Below, one piece after another: positions 34,984 through 42,922 of a stretch of 64,000 nt of DNA; within the stretch, counting starts at the first letter, position 1, and every line of letters begins with the position of its first letter. The DNA is from Phytohabitans sp052068095. GTDB taxonomy: Bacteria > Actinomycetota > Actinomycetes > Mycobacteriales > Micromonosporaceae. The DNA is taken from positions 186,001 through 250,000 of the forward strand of contig NZ_JBQHDG010000018.1 in assembly GCF_052068095.1 (NCBI RefSeq), given 5' to 3'. Both the position numbers and the translations under genes were made by a program. Under the pieces are notes generated by a model. It was given only the letters and a program-made list of their open reading frames with translations, had not been told where the DNA came from and searched no databases.

Positions 34984-35146
34984 CCTGAACTCCTTGCCAT
35001 GCGCGCTCGTTGAGACCGCCGACCTCCTGGAGCAGCCGGATCCGGTCGCCGTGCTCGAGGTCGAGCAGGCTGTCGAAGGTCCAGTGCAGGTGGTACGCGA
35101 GGTAGGCGATCTCCTGCCACAGCTCGTCGTGCGCGTAGTGCCCTAT
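34976..35146 (-). CDS. DUF6760-type CIS mini-protein with an apparent ATA start
   Basis: This is a 56-residue protein (GHYAHDELWQEIAYLAYHLH at residues 2-21, then DLEHGDR) that matches the small DUF6760 proteins found in actinobacterial CIS operons. No ATG, GTG or TTG lies in frame nearby. The natural first codon by family alignment is an ATA at 35146-35144, overlapping the TAG stop of the upstream gene (ATAG), with GGAGGTGGG immediately before it. Starting at ATA, by a frameshift from the upstream gene, or from a sequencing error are the options. Its end overlaps the tube-2 start by 8 bp. Function is unknown; it may be an assembly chaperone. Confidence 0.8.
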   Translation of the reverse strand: MGHYAHDELWQEIAYLAYHLHWTFDSLLDLEHGDRIRLLQEVGGLNERAWQGVQGG

Positions 35147-35499
35147 CCCACCTCCACCGACTCCATCGGGAAAGGGTTCCCGGGCTCCACCGTGTCCAAG
35201 ATGGACGGATCCTGGAAGTTGACGATGCGGTAGAGGTCCTGGAGGTAGCCGAAGTCGCTGACGAAGAGCGACTCGATCGTCTTCGTCGTCACCCGCGACA
35301 CCGTGCCCAGCTCGGTCACCACCCGGGCGAGCACGATGACCGTCGCGTACGCCTCGTTTTCCTTGACCCGGGGGTCGCGCAGCGGCTCGATCTCGTCGCG
35401 CGCGCACGCCAGCCGCATCGTGCCGGTGCGGTGCAGTGTGCCGTGCTCGTCGACGTAGCCCTTCGGCAGGGTGAACGGGTACTCGGTGCGCAGGCTCAT
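35143..35499 (-). CDS. CIS tail-assembly protein of about 118 residues
   Basis: This is a 118-residue protein beginning YPFTLPKGYVDEHGTLHRTG, followed by MRLACARDEIEPLRDPRVKE and VIVLARVVTELGTVSRVT. This is the pattern of the small tail-assembly (chaperone-like) proteins that sit between the two tube genes in actinobacterial CIS operons. It overlaps tube-1 upstream (ATGA) and the DUF6760 gene downstream (ATAG). By analogy with phage G/T-type proteins it may chaperone the tape measure. Confidence 0.8.
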   Translation of the reverse strand: MSLRTEYPFTLPKGYVDEHGTLHRTGTMRLACARDEIEPLRDPRVKENEAYATVIVLARVVTELGTVSRVTTKTIESLFVSDFGYLQDLYRIVNFQDPSILDTVEPGNPFPMESVEVG

Positions 35500-35927
35500 C
35501 CGCGACTCAGCCCTTCGTGCGTGATCGTGAGCTTTTCGGTCGCGATCTCGTTGCTCCCCGCGTCGAGCTCGGCGCCGGTCCACTTCGAGGGCCAGCCCTC
35601 CTCGAAGTTCCAGCGGGCGACCTCCGTATGCGTCGAGTCCTTGATGACGATGGAGCCGGTGCGCCGGGCGGCGTCGACGTCGCCTTCCTGCACCTGCTTG
35701 CGCCACTCCCAAAGCGCCTTCGACTCGTCGATGCGGCGCTCCAGCGTGATGTCGCTCCACTTCATCGCACCCGGCACTTTCCGGATGATCATCTTTCCGT
35801 CCTTCGTGGCCTCCTTGTACTCGATGGTCTCGGTCTCCGCCTCGACGCCCGAGCACTTGCGGAAGCTGGCCAGCTCCACTCCGTCGATCTCCAAGACGAA
35901 GCTGAAGGTGGTCATGAGGTCCGGCAT
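35496..35927 (-). CDS. CIS inner tube protein 1 (Afp1/Hcp-like)
   Basis: This is a 143-residue tube protein: FSFVLEIDGVELASFRKCSG, followed by ETIEYKEA, RKVPGAMKWSDITLERRI and WNFEEGWPSKWTGAELDA. These are hallmarks of the major CIS tube family. It stacks as hexamers inside the sheath. The start at 35927 has GAGAGGAG upstream, and the gene follows the sheath by 11 bp. Confidence 0.93.
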   Translation of the reverse strand: MPDLMTTFSFVLEIDGVELASFRKCSGVEAETETIEYKEATKDGKMIIRKVPGAMKWSDITLERRIDESKALWEWRKQVQEGDVDAARRTGSIVIKDSTHTEVARWNFEEGWPSKWTGAELDAGSNEIATEKLTITHEGLSRG

Positions 35928-35938
35928 GACTGCTCCTC

Positions 35939-37540
35939 TCACTCGGTGGCCGCGCCACCGCCCTGCCACTGGCTGATCCGGAAGATGACGAACTCGGCGG
36001 GCTTGACCGGGGCGATGCCGACCTCGACGATCAGCTTGCCCTCGTCCACAGAGGACGGCGGGTTGTTGCTCTCGTCGCAGAGGACGTAGAAGGCCTGGTC
36101 CGCGGTGGCGCCGGTGAGCGCGCCCTGCATCCACAGCCCGCGCAGAAAAGCGTTGATGGTCCGCTTGACGCGCTGCCACAGGTCGAAGTCGTTGGGCTCG
36201 AAGACCGCCCACTGGGTACCTCGCCGGATGGACTCCTCGACGAAGTTGAACAGGCGCCGGACGTTGACGTAGCGCCAACTGGGGTCGGTCTTCGCGAGCG
36301 TACGGGCACCCCAGATCTTCGTGCCGTACGTGCCGAACGAGCGGATGCAGTTGATGCCGTCCGGGTTGAGCAGGTCCTGCTCGCCGCTCGTCACGTCGTT
36401 CTCCAGGCGAACTATGCCGCGCAGCGCCTCGTTGGCCGGTGCCTTCCACACGCCGCGGGCCGCGTCGGTGCGAGCCCACACGCCGGCCACGTGCCCGACC
36501 GGCGGCACGGTGAGGTACAGCTCGCCGTTGGTGGCGCCGGGTCGGGCGAGCGGGTTGGTCACGACGAGGTTGGGGTAGTAGAGCGCGGCGAAGGCCGAAT
36601 CCCGGCCGAGGCGGCTACGCCACTCCAGCGCCCGCGTCGCGTTGAGGCCGGGCGGCGTGTCGAGGATGGCCATCCGCCGGCTGGCCTCGCACCAGTCGAC
36701 GATCTGCTTCTGGATGGCGAGGTACTTTTCCTCGTCCTCGGCGATCGTGCAGAGGTCGGGGATCGCCACCATCGTGACGTTCTCCGCGATCGCCAGCCCC
36801 TGGTAGCCGGTCCGCTCGGTGACCGAGCCCTCCAGGTCGGCGGGGGTGACGGCCACCGGCTCCAGCGCCGGCGTCTCCAATGTGTACCGTCCCGGCGCCG
36901 GCACCCGCTCGGCCAGCGAGACCCCCTGCGCCGGCGAGATCTCCACCCGCAGCACCTTGGACCGCTCGTTGACCGTCCGCTCGAGCACCCGCGGGCTCTT
37001 GCCGGCGAACGAGAGACCGCCGATCTCCTCCCGCAGCGATCCGTCCTGGTAGACCCGCAGCGTGTACTCCTGCTTGCCGTCCGGCTCCTGCCCCTCGGCC
37101 GGCGACGGTGGCGGGACGACCTCCACCTCGACCCGCGTCCCGGGGTTGAGCGCCGACACCGTGAGGCTCTCCACCTCCGGCCGGTCGGCCGCCGGCAGGC
37201 GCAGCGTCGCGCGCCCGTCGCCGCCGTTCCCGTTGCCGCCGGGTATCCGCACGATGTAGCAGGCGCTGCCGCCGTTTTCGAAGAAGCCGCGCACCGAGTG
37301 CGGGAGCATCGCGCCGCGCACGAAGCCGCCATAGACCCGCTCGTACTGCGGCCAGCTCGTCACGAGCTGCGGCTTGACACCGGTCGGGTCGGTCGGGTCA
37401 CCCTCGTTGGCGTCGTACCGCTCGGTGAAGCCCACGAACGCGGCGACCGCCGTACCCACCCCCTCGATCGGCATCGAGCCACTTGGCTGCTCCTCGATGT
37501 AGACGCCCGGCGCTCCGTACGACGCGGCCACGGCCACCAT
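35939..37540 (-). CDS. CIS contractile sheath protein
   Basis: This 533-residue phage-tail-sheath family protein opens with SYGAPGVYIEE and GVGTAVAAFVGFTE, which form the linker arm that interlocks subunits. It continues with VRGFFENGGSACYIVR, an inserted middle domain, and the conserved C-terminal fold with GARTLAKTDPSWRYVNVRRL, FNFVEESIRRGTQW and FEPNDFDLWQRVKRTINAFL. Only one sheath paralogue is present, whereas Afp has three. It contracts to drive the tube. The operon's strongest RBS context precedes it. Confidence 0.96.
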   Translation of the reverse strand: MVAVAASYGAPGVYIEEQPSGSMPIEGVGTAVAAFVGFTERYDANEGDPTDPTGVKPQLVTSWPQYERVYGGFVRGAMLPHSVRGFFENGGSACYIVRIPGGNGNGGDGRATLRLPAADRPEVESLTVSALNPGTRVEVEVVPPPSPAEGQEPDGKQEYTLRVYQDGSLREEIGGLSFAGKSPRVLERTVNERSKVLRVEISPAQGVSLAERVPAPGRYTLETPALEPVAVTPADLEGSVTERTGYQGLAIAENVTMVAIPDLCTIAEDEEKYLAIQKQIVDWCEASRRMAILDTPPGLNATRALEWRSRLGRDSAFAALYYPNLVVTNPLARPGATNGELYLTVPPVGHVAGVWARTDAARGVWKAPANEALRGIVRLENDVTSGEQDLLNPDGINCIRSFGTYGTKIWGARTLAKTDPSWRYVNVRRLFNFVEESIRRGTQWAVFEPNDFDLWQRVKRTINAFLRGLWMQGALTGATADQAFYVLCDESNNPPSSVDEGKLIVEVGIAPVKPAEFVIFRISQWQGGGAATE

Positions 37541-37552
37541 CTCCTCGCTGTG

Positions 37553-37885
37553 TCAGGCCTGTACCGCGCTGGTCAGCAGCGCGGGGTCGAGATCGGTCAG
37601 GTAGAACTCGCCGTAGTGCAACGGCGGGTAGACGCGCATCATCGGCTGCTCGGACGAGCACGCCAGGACCTTCACCTTCGGAAACTGATGCACGATGCGG
37701 GCGACCAGCTCGGCGGTGTCACTCTGGTCGAGATCGAGCACGACGACGTCGGGCAGCACCTCGACGAGCCGGCCCAACACATCGGCGGCGGTGGTCTCCA
37801 CCAGCTCGATGCCGTCGACGCGGAGGATGTCCTCCAGGCCGACCCGGTGCAGGGCACCGAAGTCCCCCATCAACACCCGCGTCAC
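37553..37885 (-). CDS. Stand-alone receiver-like protein, conserved Lys missing
   Basis: This is a 110-residue response-regulator receiver fold without an output domain. The acidic pocket has D8 (MGDFG), the phosphoacceptor site is VVVLDLD with D51, and S77 occupies the Thr/Ser position. The invariant Lys of the fifth strand is Thr97 (FYLTDLD). Phosphorylation-driven switching is therefore doubtful, and it may act as a protein-interaction module. It sits 12 bp upstream of the sheath gene, inside the CIS operon, an unusual place for a signalling domain. Confidence 0.8.
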   Translation of the reverse strand: MTRVLMGDFGALHRVGLEDILRVDGIELVETTAADVLGRLVEVLPDVVVLDLDQSDTAELVARIVHQFPKVKVLACSSEQPMMRVYPPLHYGEFYLTDLDPALLTSAVQA

Positions 37886-37952
37886 GCGTACGAGCGTCGC
37901 TCCCGCACCGCCATCCCGGAAGGCTCAGCGGTGCAACCAAAGGTGCACCGCC

Positions 37953-39557
37953 TCACCTGCCCGTCGTGGTGAGGTTGGGGAGGGTGGCGTTGCCGGCGGC
38001 CTCGAGGCCCTCGTGGCTGAGCGGCACCACGAAGATCAGCCCTGGCGGCGCGCTGGCGTCCATTGGGGGCTGCTCGGCCTCGCAGACCAGGGCCTCCCCC
38101 GGCGCCGGCGGCATGACCAGCGACGCCAGCGCGGACGTCTGGTCGGACACGATGATGTCCGCGGTGCCCTCGCCGCCCACGTAAGGGTCGACGAAGATGA
38201 ACGGCCCGTCGGTGCGCGAGGTCTCGGGCAGTGGCTCGCGGTTGCCGACCAGGTCGTAGACGGGCGAGAGCAGCCCTCGGTCGTACGCGCCCTCGCTGGC
38301 GGGCGACACCATGCTGCCGCCGGCGCCCGCGGCGACCCAGATCATCGCGTCCACGCCGTACGGCCAGAACTGGCCGGTGATGTTGGCCAGCGCGTTGCCC
38401 GACGGGGTGAAGGCGCCGGTCGCCAGCTCGATCGAGCCAGCGGGGGCCCGGTAGACGCCGGCCAGCCGCTGGTACAGCGAGACCGGCCCGACCGGGACGG
38501 GCTGGGTGAAGAGGCCGGACGCTTCCTTCGGTATGCCGACGTACGCGCGGGTGTTGCTGGGCGACACGAGCGTGCGCAGGACCCGCACCGCCGTGCCCTG
38601 GCTGGTCGCCGACTCGGGCAGCGCGTAGATCCCCTGGGAGCCGCGCAGCACACCGCTCGACGTGATCCCGGTTTCACCGGAGGCGGTGGTGAAATGCGCC
38701 AGCGCCCGCTCCGAGCCCGGACCCGAAGCCGCCGCTGGGCCGCCGATGAGACGCACGACGCCACCGGCGACCACGCCGATGATCGCGCCCGTGGTGGCGT
38801 CCACGACGTACGCCTCCACGCCCGAGAACTCGCCCTCACCGACGTCTTGCACGGCCCGGAACGATGTGGTGGACGCGGCCCCGCCGATGGCGTACGCGGT
38901 GACCACGCCGTAGCCGGCCCTCCCGAGTGCCCCGGCCACGCCGCCCGGCACGGCGAACAGCGCGAGGGCCTCGCCGACGATCTGCGCGTCGGACGGGCTG
39001 CTGACCAGCTTGTCGCCGGGTCCCGGGGCGTTGGCGACCTTCGGCCGCAGCAGGATGTAGCCGCCGACCGCGATCGGGATCAGCCACCACAGGCCGAGCG
39101 GGACGTCCGGGTTGGCGGGCTGTGCCGTACCGCCGGTGTGTGCCTCGCGTTCCAGGACCGTCGTGGACGCCGGCGTGCCGGTGCGCCGCGCCTGTCCGGC
39201 GTGGGCCAGCTCGTGCCGGAGCGCGTCGGCACGGCTCGGCGCGCCGGGCCGGCCGAGGTCGCGGCCGAGGTAGACGTCGCCGCGCCAGGAGAACGCGTGC
39301 GCGCCGAGGCGGGCCGCGGCGTCGTAGGACTTGGGCTCGTCGAAGATCCGCGGCGTCTCGGCCGCGACACCGTGCCCGATGCCGAGGCCGGCAAGGACGT
39401 GCCGGTGGCCGGACCGCCCGCCCGACGGACCGGACAGGAACGCGGCGAGCGAGCGGTTGGACACGCCGGCCGGCAGGGCCGGGGCGGGCGCCCGGTGCGC
39501 GTCGGGCCGTTTCTTGGCGAGCAGCTCCTCCGGGAGGAGCTCAATGCGCTGGCGCAT
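37953..39557 (-). CDS. Putative CIS toxin cargo: eCIS-core (DUF4157) plus ART-like C-terminus
   Basis: This is a 534-residue protein. The region near 75-125 is an eCIS-core domain: YDAAARLGAHAFSWRGDVYL, then RHELAHAGQ with the zinc motif H115-E-x-x-H119. Hydrophobic segments follow at about 154-170 (LGLWWLIPIAVGGYILL), 193-228 and 248-268. From residue 284, ALAHFTTASGETGITSSGVL, then GIYAL and a beta-rich run, resembles the N-terminal fold of HYD1-like ADP-ribosyltransferase toxins (H-[YF]-T, G-I-x-x-S-G-x-L). Core domain plus hydrophobic region plus toxin-like end suggests an injected effector; the ART call is tentative. It overlaps the DUF4255 gene by 17 bp and has GAGGAG as RBS. Confidence 0.7.
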   Translation of the reverse strand: MRQRIELLPEELLAKKRPDAHRAPAPALPAGVSNRSLAAFLSGPSGGRSGHRHVLAGLGIGHGVAAETPRIFDEPKSYDAAARLGAHAFSWRGDVYLGRDLGRPGAPSRADALRHELAHAGQARRTGTPASTTVLEREAHTGGTAQPANPDVPLGLWWLIPIAVGGYILLRPKVANAPGPGDKLVSSPSDAQIVGEALALFAVPGGVAGALGRAGYGVVTAYAIGGAASTTSFRAVQDVGEGEFSGVEAYVVDATTGAIIGVVAGGVVRLIGGPAAASGPGSERALAHFTTASGETGITSSGVLRGSQGIYALPESATSQGTAVRVLRTLVSPSNTRAYVGIPKEASGLFTQPVPVGPVSLYQRLAGVYRAPAGSIELATGAFTPSGNALANITGQFWPYGVDAMIWVAAGAGGSMVSPASEGAYDRGLLSPVYDLVGNREPLPETSRTDGPFIFVDPYVGGEGTADIIVSDQTSALASLVMPPAPGEALVCEAEQPPMDASAPPGLIFVVPLSHEGLEAAGNATLPNLTTTGR

Positions 39558-40137
39558 CGCCGTTTCTCCTCGCGATGGAGTCGACCACGGAAGGCAGTAC
39601 CTTCTCGACCGGCGGGCCGGCCGCCGACAGTGCCGTGGCGTCCAGGGTGGCCGTGACGACGAGGTCCAGGCCGGGCTTGAGCTGGCCGCCCAGCGCCGAC
39701 CAGAAGTCGGAATTCTCGCTGCCGTCGCCGCTGCGCAGCGTCACCGAGGGCAGCGGGCGTACGTCGGCGAACGGGCCGCGCAGGTGTTCGGGTGCGATCA
39801 CCTTGTGCAGCAGCAGTGCCGCCAGCACGTCGCCGAGCAGGGAGTGCTCGTCGCGGACCTCGCGGGTCCAGGCGGTCACCAGGTAGCGACAGTCCACTCT
39901 GGGCAGTTGGTCGCGCCGGGCGCGGCGGCCGTTGTCGAGGGCGACCACCTCCTCGCCGTACTCCCGTTCGGAGAGGTTGGGGCGCACGTCCCAGAGATAC
40001 AGATCGACGGTGGGCCGGGAGACGCCGGCGGCCCAGTCGCCGTCGGGCGCGTCGAAGACGACGTCGACCTCGCGCTGGGCCAACGGGACCGTGGCGCGCA
40101 GGAAGGCTTCCAGCGACTCATCGAGCAGGTGCAGCAT
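39541..40137 (-). CDS. DUF4255 tail terminator protein (Afp16/Pvc16 type)
   Basis: This is a 198-residue protein: LLDESLEAFLRATVPL, VVFDAPDGDWAAGVSRPTVDLYLWDVRPN and RVDCRYLVTAWTREVRDEHSLLGDVLAALL, the conserved DUF4255 pattern. It caps the distal end of tube and sheath and sets tail length with the tape measure. It overlaps the AAA+ gene by 20 bp and the toxin gene by 17 bp. Confidence 0.92.
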   Translation of the reverse strand: MLHLLDESLEAFLRATVPLAQREVDVVFDAPDGDWAAGVSRPTVDLYLWDVRPNLSEREYGEEVVALDNGRRARRDQLPRVDCRYLVTAWTREVRDEHSLLGDVLAALLLHKVIAPEHLRGPFADVRPLPSVTLRSGDGSENSDFWSALGGQLKPGLDLVVTATLDATALSAAGPPVEKVLPSVVDSIARRNGDAPAH

Positions 40138-42064
40138 CGGCGTCTCGATTCACCAGGTCGAAGTAGCGCTCGAACTCGACCTCCGTGCGCAACCGGCCGA
40201 GCTTCTGGAACTCGCGCTTGAGCGAGAGCGCGACGTGCCGCATCGTGATCGGGCTGCCGTCTTCCGCGGCGAGGAACGCGGCGCTCAGCGCGGCGTTGTG
40301 TATGACGCCGCCGGAGACCTTGAACTGCCGGGCCAGGAAGTCGAGGTCGAGGTCGGCGACCGGCGCCGTCGGCGGAAACGCGCGGGCCCAGATCGCCCGG
40401 CGCTGCTCTTCCTCGGGCAGCACGAAGTCGACGGCGGTCGAGATGCGGCGCAGGAACGCGTGGTCGATGTTGCGCTGGAGGTTGGTGGCGAGGACCACGA
40501 GCCCGTCGTAGGTCTCCAGCCGTTGAAGCAGGTAGGCCACCTCGATGTTCGCGTACCGGTCGTGCGCGTCGCTGACCTCCGACCGCTTGCCGAAGAGCGC
40601 GTCGGCCTCGTCGAAGAACAGCACCAGGTCGCCGGCCGCGGCGGCGCCGAAGATGCGCTCCAGGTTCTTTTCGGTCTCGCCGATGTACTTGCTGACCACC
40701 GCCGAGAGATCCACTTTGTACAGATCGAGGCCCAGCTCGCCGGCGACGACCTCGGCGGCGAGCGTCTTGCCGGTGCCGGACGGTCCGGCGAAGAGCGCGA
40801 CCGTGCCGGTCGACGGCAGCGGCGGAAAACGCCAGCGCCCGTACACGACCTCGCGGCCCCGGTGGCGTGCCGCGAGCTCGCGCAGCTGCCGGGCGTCGTC
40901 GGGCGGCACGATCAGGTCGTCCCAGGTGCGCCGCGGGCGTACCCGGACCGCGACGCCGTCGAGGTGCCCGCCGGCCAGGCGGCGCACGGCCGGCCCGAGA
41001 CCGCCGTCGCCGGCGGCGACTGCCGCTGCCACGAGCCGCAGCTGGTCGCGATCCAGGCGGTACGCGGGGTCGGGTGCCCGGCCCAGCGCGCGCTGCCAGT
41101 CGCCGTCGTCGGCCTCCCCGCTCGCGACCCGCACCTCCTGCCACGGCAGCGGCGGCACGGACTCCAGCGGCAGCTCCGGCCGCGAGCAGAGCGCCCACGC
41201 CAGATGGTCGGCCCGCGCCACCGCGTCACGCCCGGTCGCGTCGAGCGGCGCGGCCAGGTCGAGCACCACCACGAGATCTCCGAGCGTGGCCTCACGCACC
41301 GTCGCGGCCCACTCCGCGCCATTTCCGGGTACCGCGCAGAGCAGGCGACCGCGCCCCGGCCACCGCTCGTCGACCGCGCGCAGCCGGCTCTCCCGATCGG
41401 CGCCGGTGACCAGCAGCAGCCCGCCGGCCGGTGTTCCACTGTGGTCGGTGAGGCGCCGCGACGCGCCGGGCGGCAGCTCGGGGTCGGCGGAGCGGTCGCC
41501 GTTGAGCTGCCAGGCGACACGGGCGGGCAGCGCACATGTGCGGGTGGCCCACGGACCGGTCGCCGAGACCTCGACGAGCTCGGCGCGGCGCAGCCGCGAG
41601 TCGGGCGCCACCTGGGTGGCGCCGGAGCCGGGGAAGATCCGGGCGAGCGTCGCGAGCGTGACCTGGGGCAGCTGCACGGAGTCCTGCACGTAGGCGACGA
41701 GTCGCTGCCGGGCCGGCGCCAGCTCCACGGCGGCGAGCAGGGCCAGCGCCTCGGCCTCGGCGCGGCCGAGCCGGGCCGACCGGACCAGCGCGGCGAACGC
41801 TGACGGACCGGCCAGCGAGTCGGCGAAGTCCTTCCGGCCCCGCTCCACCTCGGTGCGCACCCGCGCGCGAACGGCGGCCACGCGTTCCGGCTCGGGGCCG
41901 TCGAGGCCGGGCAGCGTGGCGAGGACGCGGTCGAGGTCTTCCTGCCCGACGAACAGGCCGGCGAAGTCGCGCGGCGGCCGCCCCTCGGCCAGCCGGCAGA
42001 TCAGCGCCTCGCACTGGAGCAGGACGTCCGCGAGGACGGTCCACGGCTCGGCGGCGGTCGGCAT
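40118..42064 (-). CDS. CIS AAA+ ATPase (Afp15 type)
   Basis: This is a 648-residue protein. The N-terminal 380 residues are helical with a degenerate AAA-like fold (GGLLLVTGADRES; DLVVVLDLAAPLD). The C-terminal AAA+ domain has Walker A GPSGTGKT (about residue 420), Walker B VLFFDEADALFGKR and a sensor segment LVVLATNLQRNIDHAFLRR. Afp15-type ATPases are needed for particle assembly, not firing. It follows the LuxR regulator by 11 bp and overlaps the DUF4255 gene. Confidence 0.94.
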   Translation of the reverse strand: MPTAAEPWTVLADVLLQCEALICRLAEGRPPRDFAGLFVGQEDLDRVLATLPGLDGPEPERVAAVRARVRTEVERGRKDFADSLAGPSAFAALVRSARLGRAEAEALALLAAVELAPARQRLVAYVQDSVQLPQVTLATLARIFPGSGATQVAPDSRLRRAELVEVSATGPWATRTCALPARVAWQLNGDRSADPELPPGASRRLTDHSGTPAGGLLLVTGADRESRLRAVDERWPGRGRLLCAVPGNGAEWAATVREATLGDLVVVLDLAAPLDATGRDAVARADHLAWALCSRPELPLESVPPLPWQEVRVASGEADDGDWQRALGRAPDPAYRLDRDQLRLVAAAVAAGDGGLGPAVRRLAGGHLDGVAVRVRPRRTWDDLIVPPDDARQLRELAARHRGREVVYGRWRFPPLPSTGTVALFAGPSGTGKTLAAEVVAGELGLDLYKVDLSAVVSKYIGETEKNLERIFGAAAAGDLVLFFDEADALFGKRSEVSDAHDRYANIEVAYLLQRLETYDGLVVLATNLQRNIDHAFLRRISTAVDFVLPEEEQRRAIWARAFPPTAPVADLDLDFLARQFKVSGGVIHNAALSAAFLAAEDGSPITMRHVALSLKREFQKLGRLRTEVEFERYFDLVNRDADAAPAR

Positions 42065-42075
42065 CCGGGCGGCCG

Positions 42076-42705
42076 CTAGATCACGCCTTCCCGCGTCGCG
42101 AGGGCGACAGCCTGCGCGCGGGTCCGGCAGTTCAGCTTGGTCAGCAGGTCGTGTACGACGTTTTTGACGGTGCGCTCGGAGAAGCAGAGATCTTCGGCGA
42201 TGCCGCGGGTGTCCATGCCGTCGGCGAGCAGGCGCAGCACCGACCGCTCGCGGCTGCTGAGCTCAGCGGGGCCGAGCTGCGAGTGCTGGCGCACGTGGAC
42301 GAGCAGCCGGGCCAGCAGGTCGCCGGGGAGGATCACGGTGCCGGCCACGACCGCGCGCAGGGTGGTGACGAGCGTCTCCGGAGTGAGCGTCTCGTGCGGC
42401 AGCACCGCGCCGACCCCGGCGTCGACGATCTCGCGCACATGCTGCTCGCTGGCGGCGCGAAGCGTGGCGACGAGGCGGGTGCGGCGGCCCACGACGAGGC
42501 GCACGGCTCGGCGCAGCGCGCTGCCCTCCGACTCGAAGATCAGCACATCGAGCCCGGCCATGGCGGGCGTAGGCGTCAGCCCCACGCTCTCCCCGCGCAC
42601 GACGAAGCCAGCCTGCTGGAGGCAGGCGGCCATGCCGCGCCGCACGATCGCGTGGCTGTTGTCGATCCAGACCGAGGGTGGTCCTTGGGTGTCCACCGGC
42701 ACCAC
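42076..42705 (-). CDS. LuxR/NarL-type regulator with a degenerate receiver (D-to-E)
   Basis: This 209-residue protein has an N-terminal receiver-like fold and a C-terminal LuxR HTH (LSSRERSVLRLLADGMDTRG; SERTVKNVVHDLLTKL). At the phosphoacceptor position, the family's D-L-D pattern reads LDVLIFE, so Asp is replaced by Glu58; the conserved Lys is also missing (VLPHE). It probably does not need phosphorylation, and Glu could mimic the active state. As first gene of the CIS operon it likely controls it and itself. The GTG at 42705 is one of several in-frame GTGs following GGGGGG. Confidence 0.88.
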   Translation of the reverse strand: MVPVDTQGPPSVWIDNSHAIVRRGMAACLQQAGFVVRGESVGLTPTPAMAGLDVLIFESEGSALRRAVRLVVGRRTRLVATLRAASEQHVREIVDAGVGAVLPHETLTPETLVTTLRAVVAGTVILPGDLLARLLVHVRQHSQLGPAELSSRERSVLRLLADGMDTRGIAEDLCFSERTVKNVVHDLLTKLNCRTRAQAVALATREGVI

Positions 42706-42788
42706 CCCCCGGTGTGTCTAGTGGTCGTCCCCCCACGCCATGATGCGACCACGAATTCACGCGCGACAACGATTTTTGGCAGCCGATT

Positions 42789-42806
42789 CTGTCGTTTTCC
42801 TGTCGT
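42789..42806. promoter_or_regulatory. Direct repeats in the divergent CIS promoter region
   Basis: CTGTCGT occurs at 42789-42795 and again at 42800-42806, exactly 11 bp apart (one helical turn), in the AT-richer gap between the CIS operon regulator and the divergent murein-hydrolase gene. Such spacing suits a response-regulator dimer. Which promoter it serves is not clear. Confidence 0.4.
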
Positions 42807-42922
42807 ACCAGATATTGATCTCATGCATGCAATAAATGATCTGCACGAAGATCTGCCCGAAAGGGCAACCGGACGATCATTTCTATTTCGGGTTCTGGCG
42901 GGCGCGCTTTATCGTCGATCCC

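Larger units (their letters stand above)
25828..42705 (-). other. Contractile injection system operon
   Basis: Eighteen leftward genes, most overlapping or within 14 bp of one another, form a likely single transcription unit headed by a LuxR-type regulator. It contains sheath, two tube proteins, LysM hub, VgrG-like spike, PAAR tip, gp25, gpJ, gpI, AAA+ ATPase and DUF4255 terminator, the core set of Afp/PVC-type systems. No capsid, portal, terminase or integrase genes are present, so it is not a prophage. No tail-fibre gene is visible. The gene set matches actinobacterial CIS rather than T6SS, since TssJLM are absent. Confidence 0.93.

Noticed and set aside
34976..35407. 143-residue version of the DUF6760 gene starting at 35407
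   Set aside because: The first 87 residues are an out-of-frame shadow of the 118-residue assembly protein; family similarity begins only at the ATA codon.
25828..42705. Prophage or type VI secretion system
   Set aside because: No capsid, terminase, portal, integrase or lysogeny genes, and no TssJ/L/M membrane complex. DUF4255, DUF6760, eCIS-core and Afp11-type proteins favour a CIS.
42836..42922. Upstream part of the murein hydrolase frame as a signal peptide
   Set aside because: The extension (MICTKICPKG) is low-GC, has no hydrophobic core and no RBS. The real start is most likely 42923.
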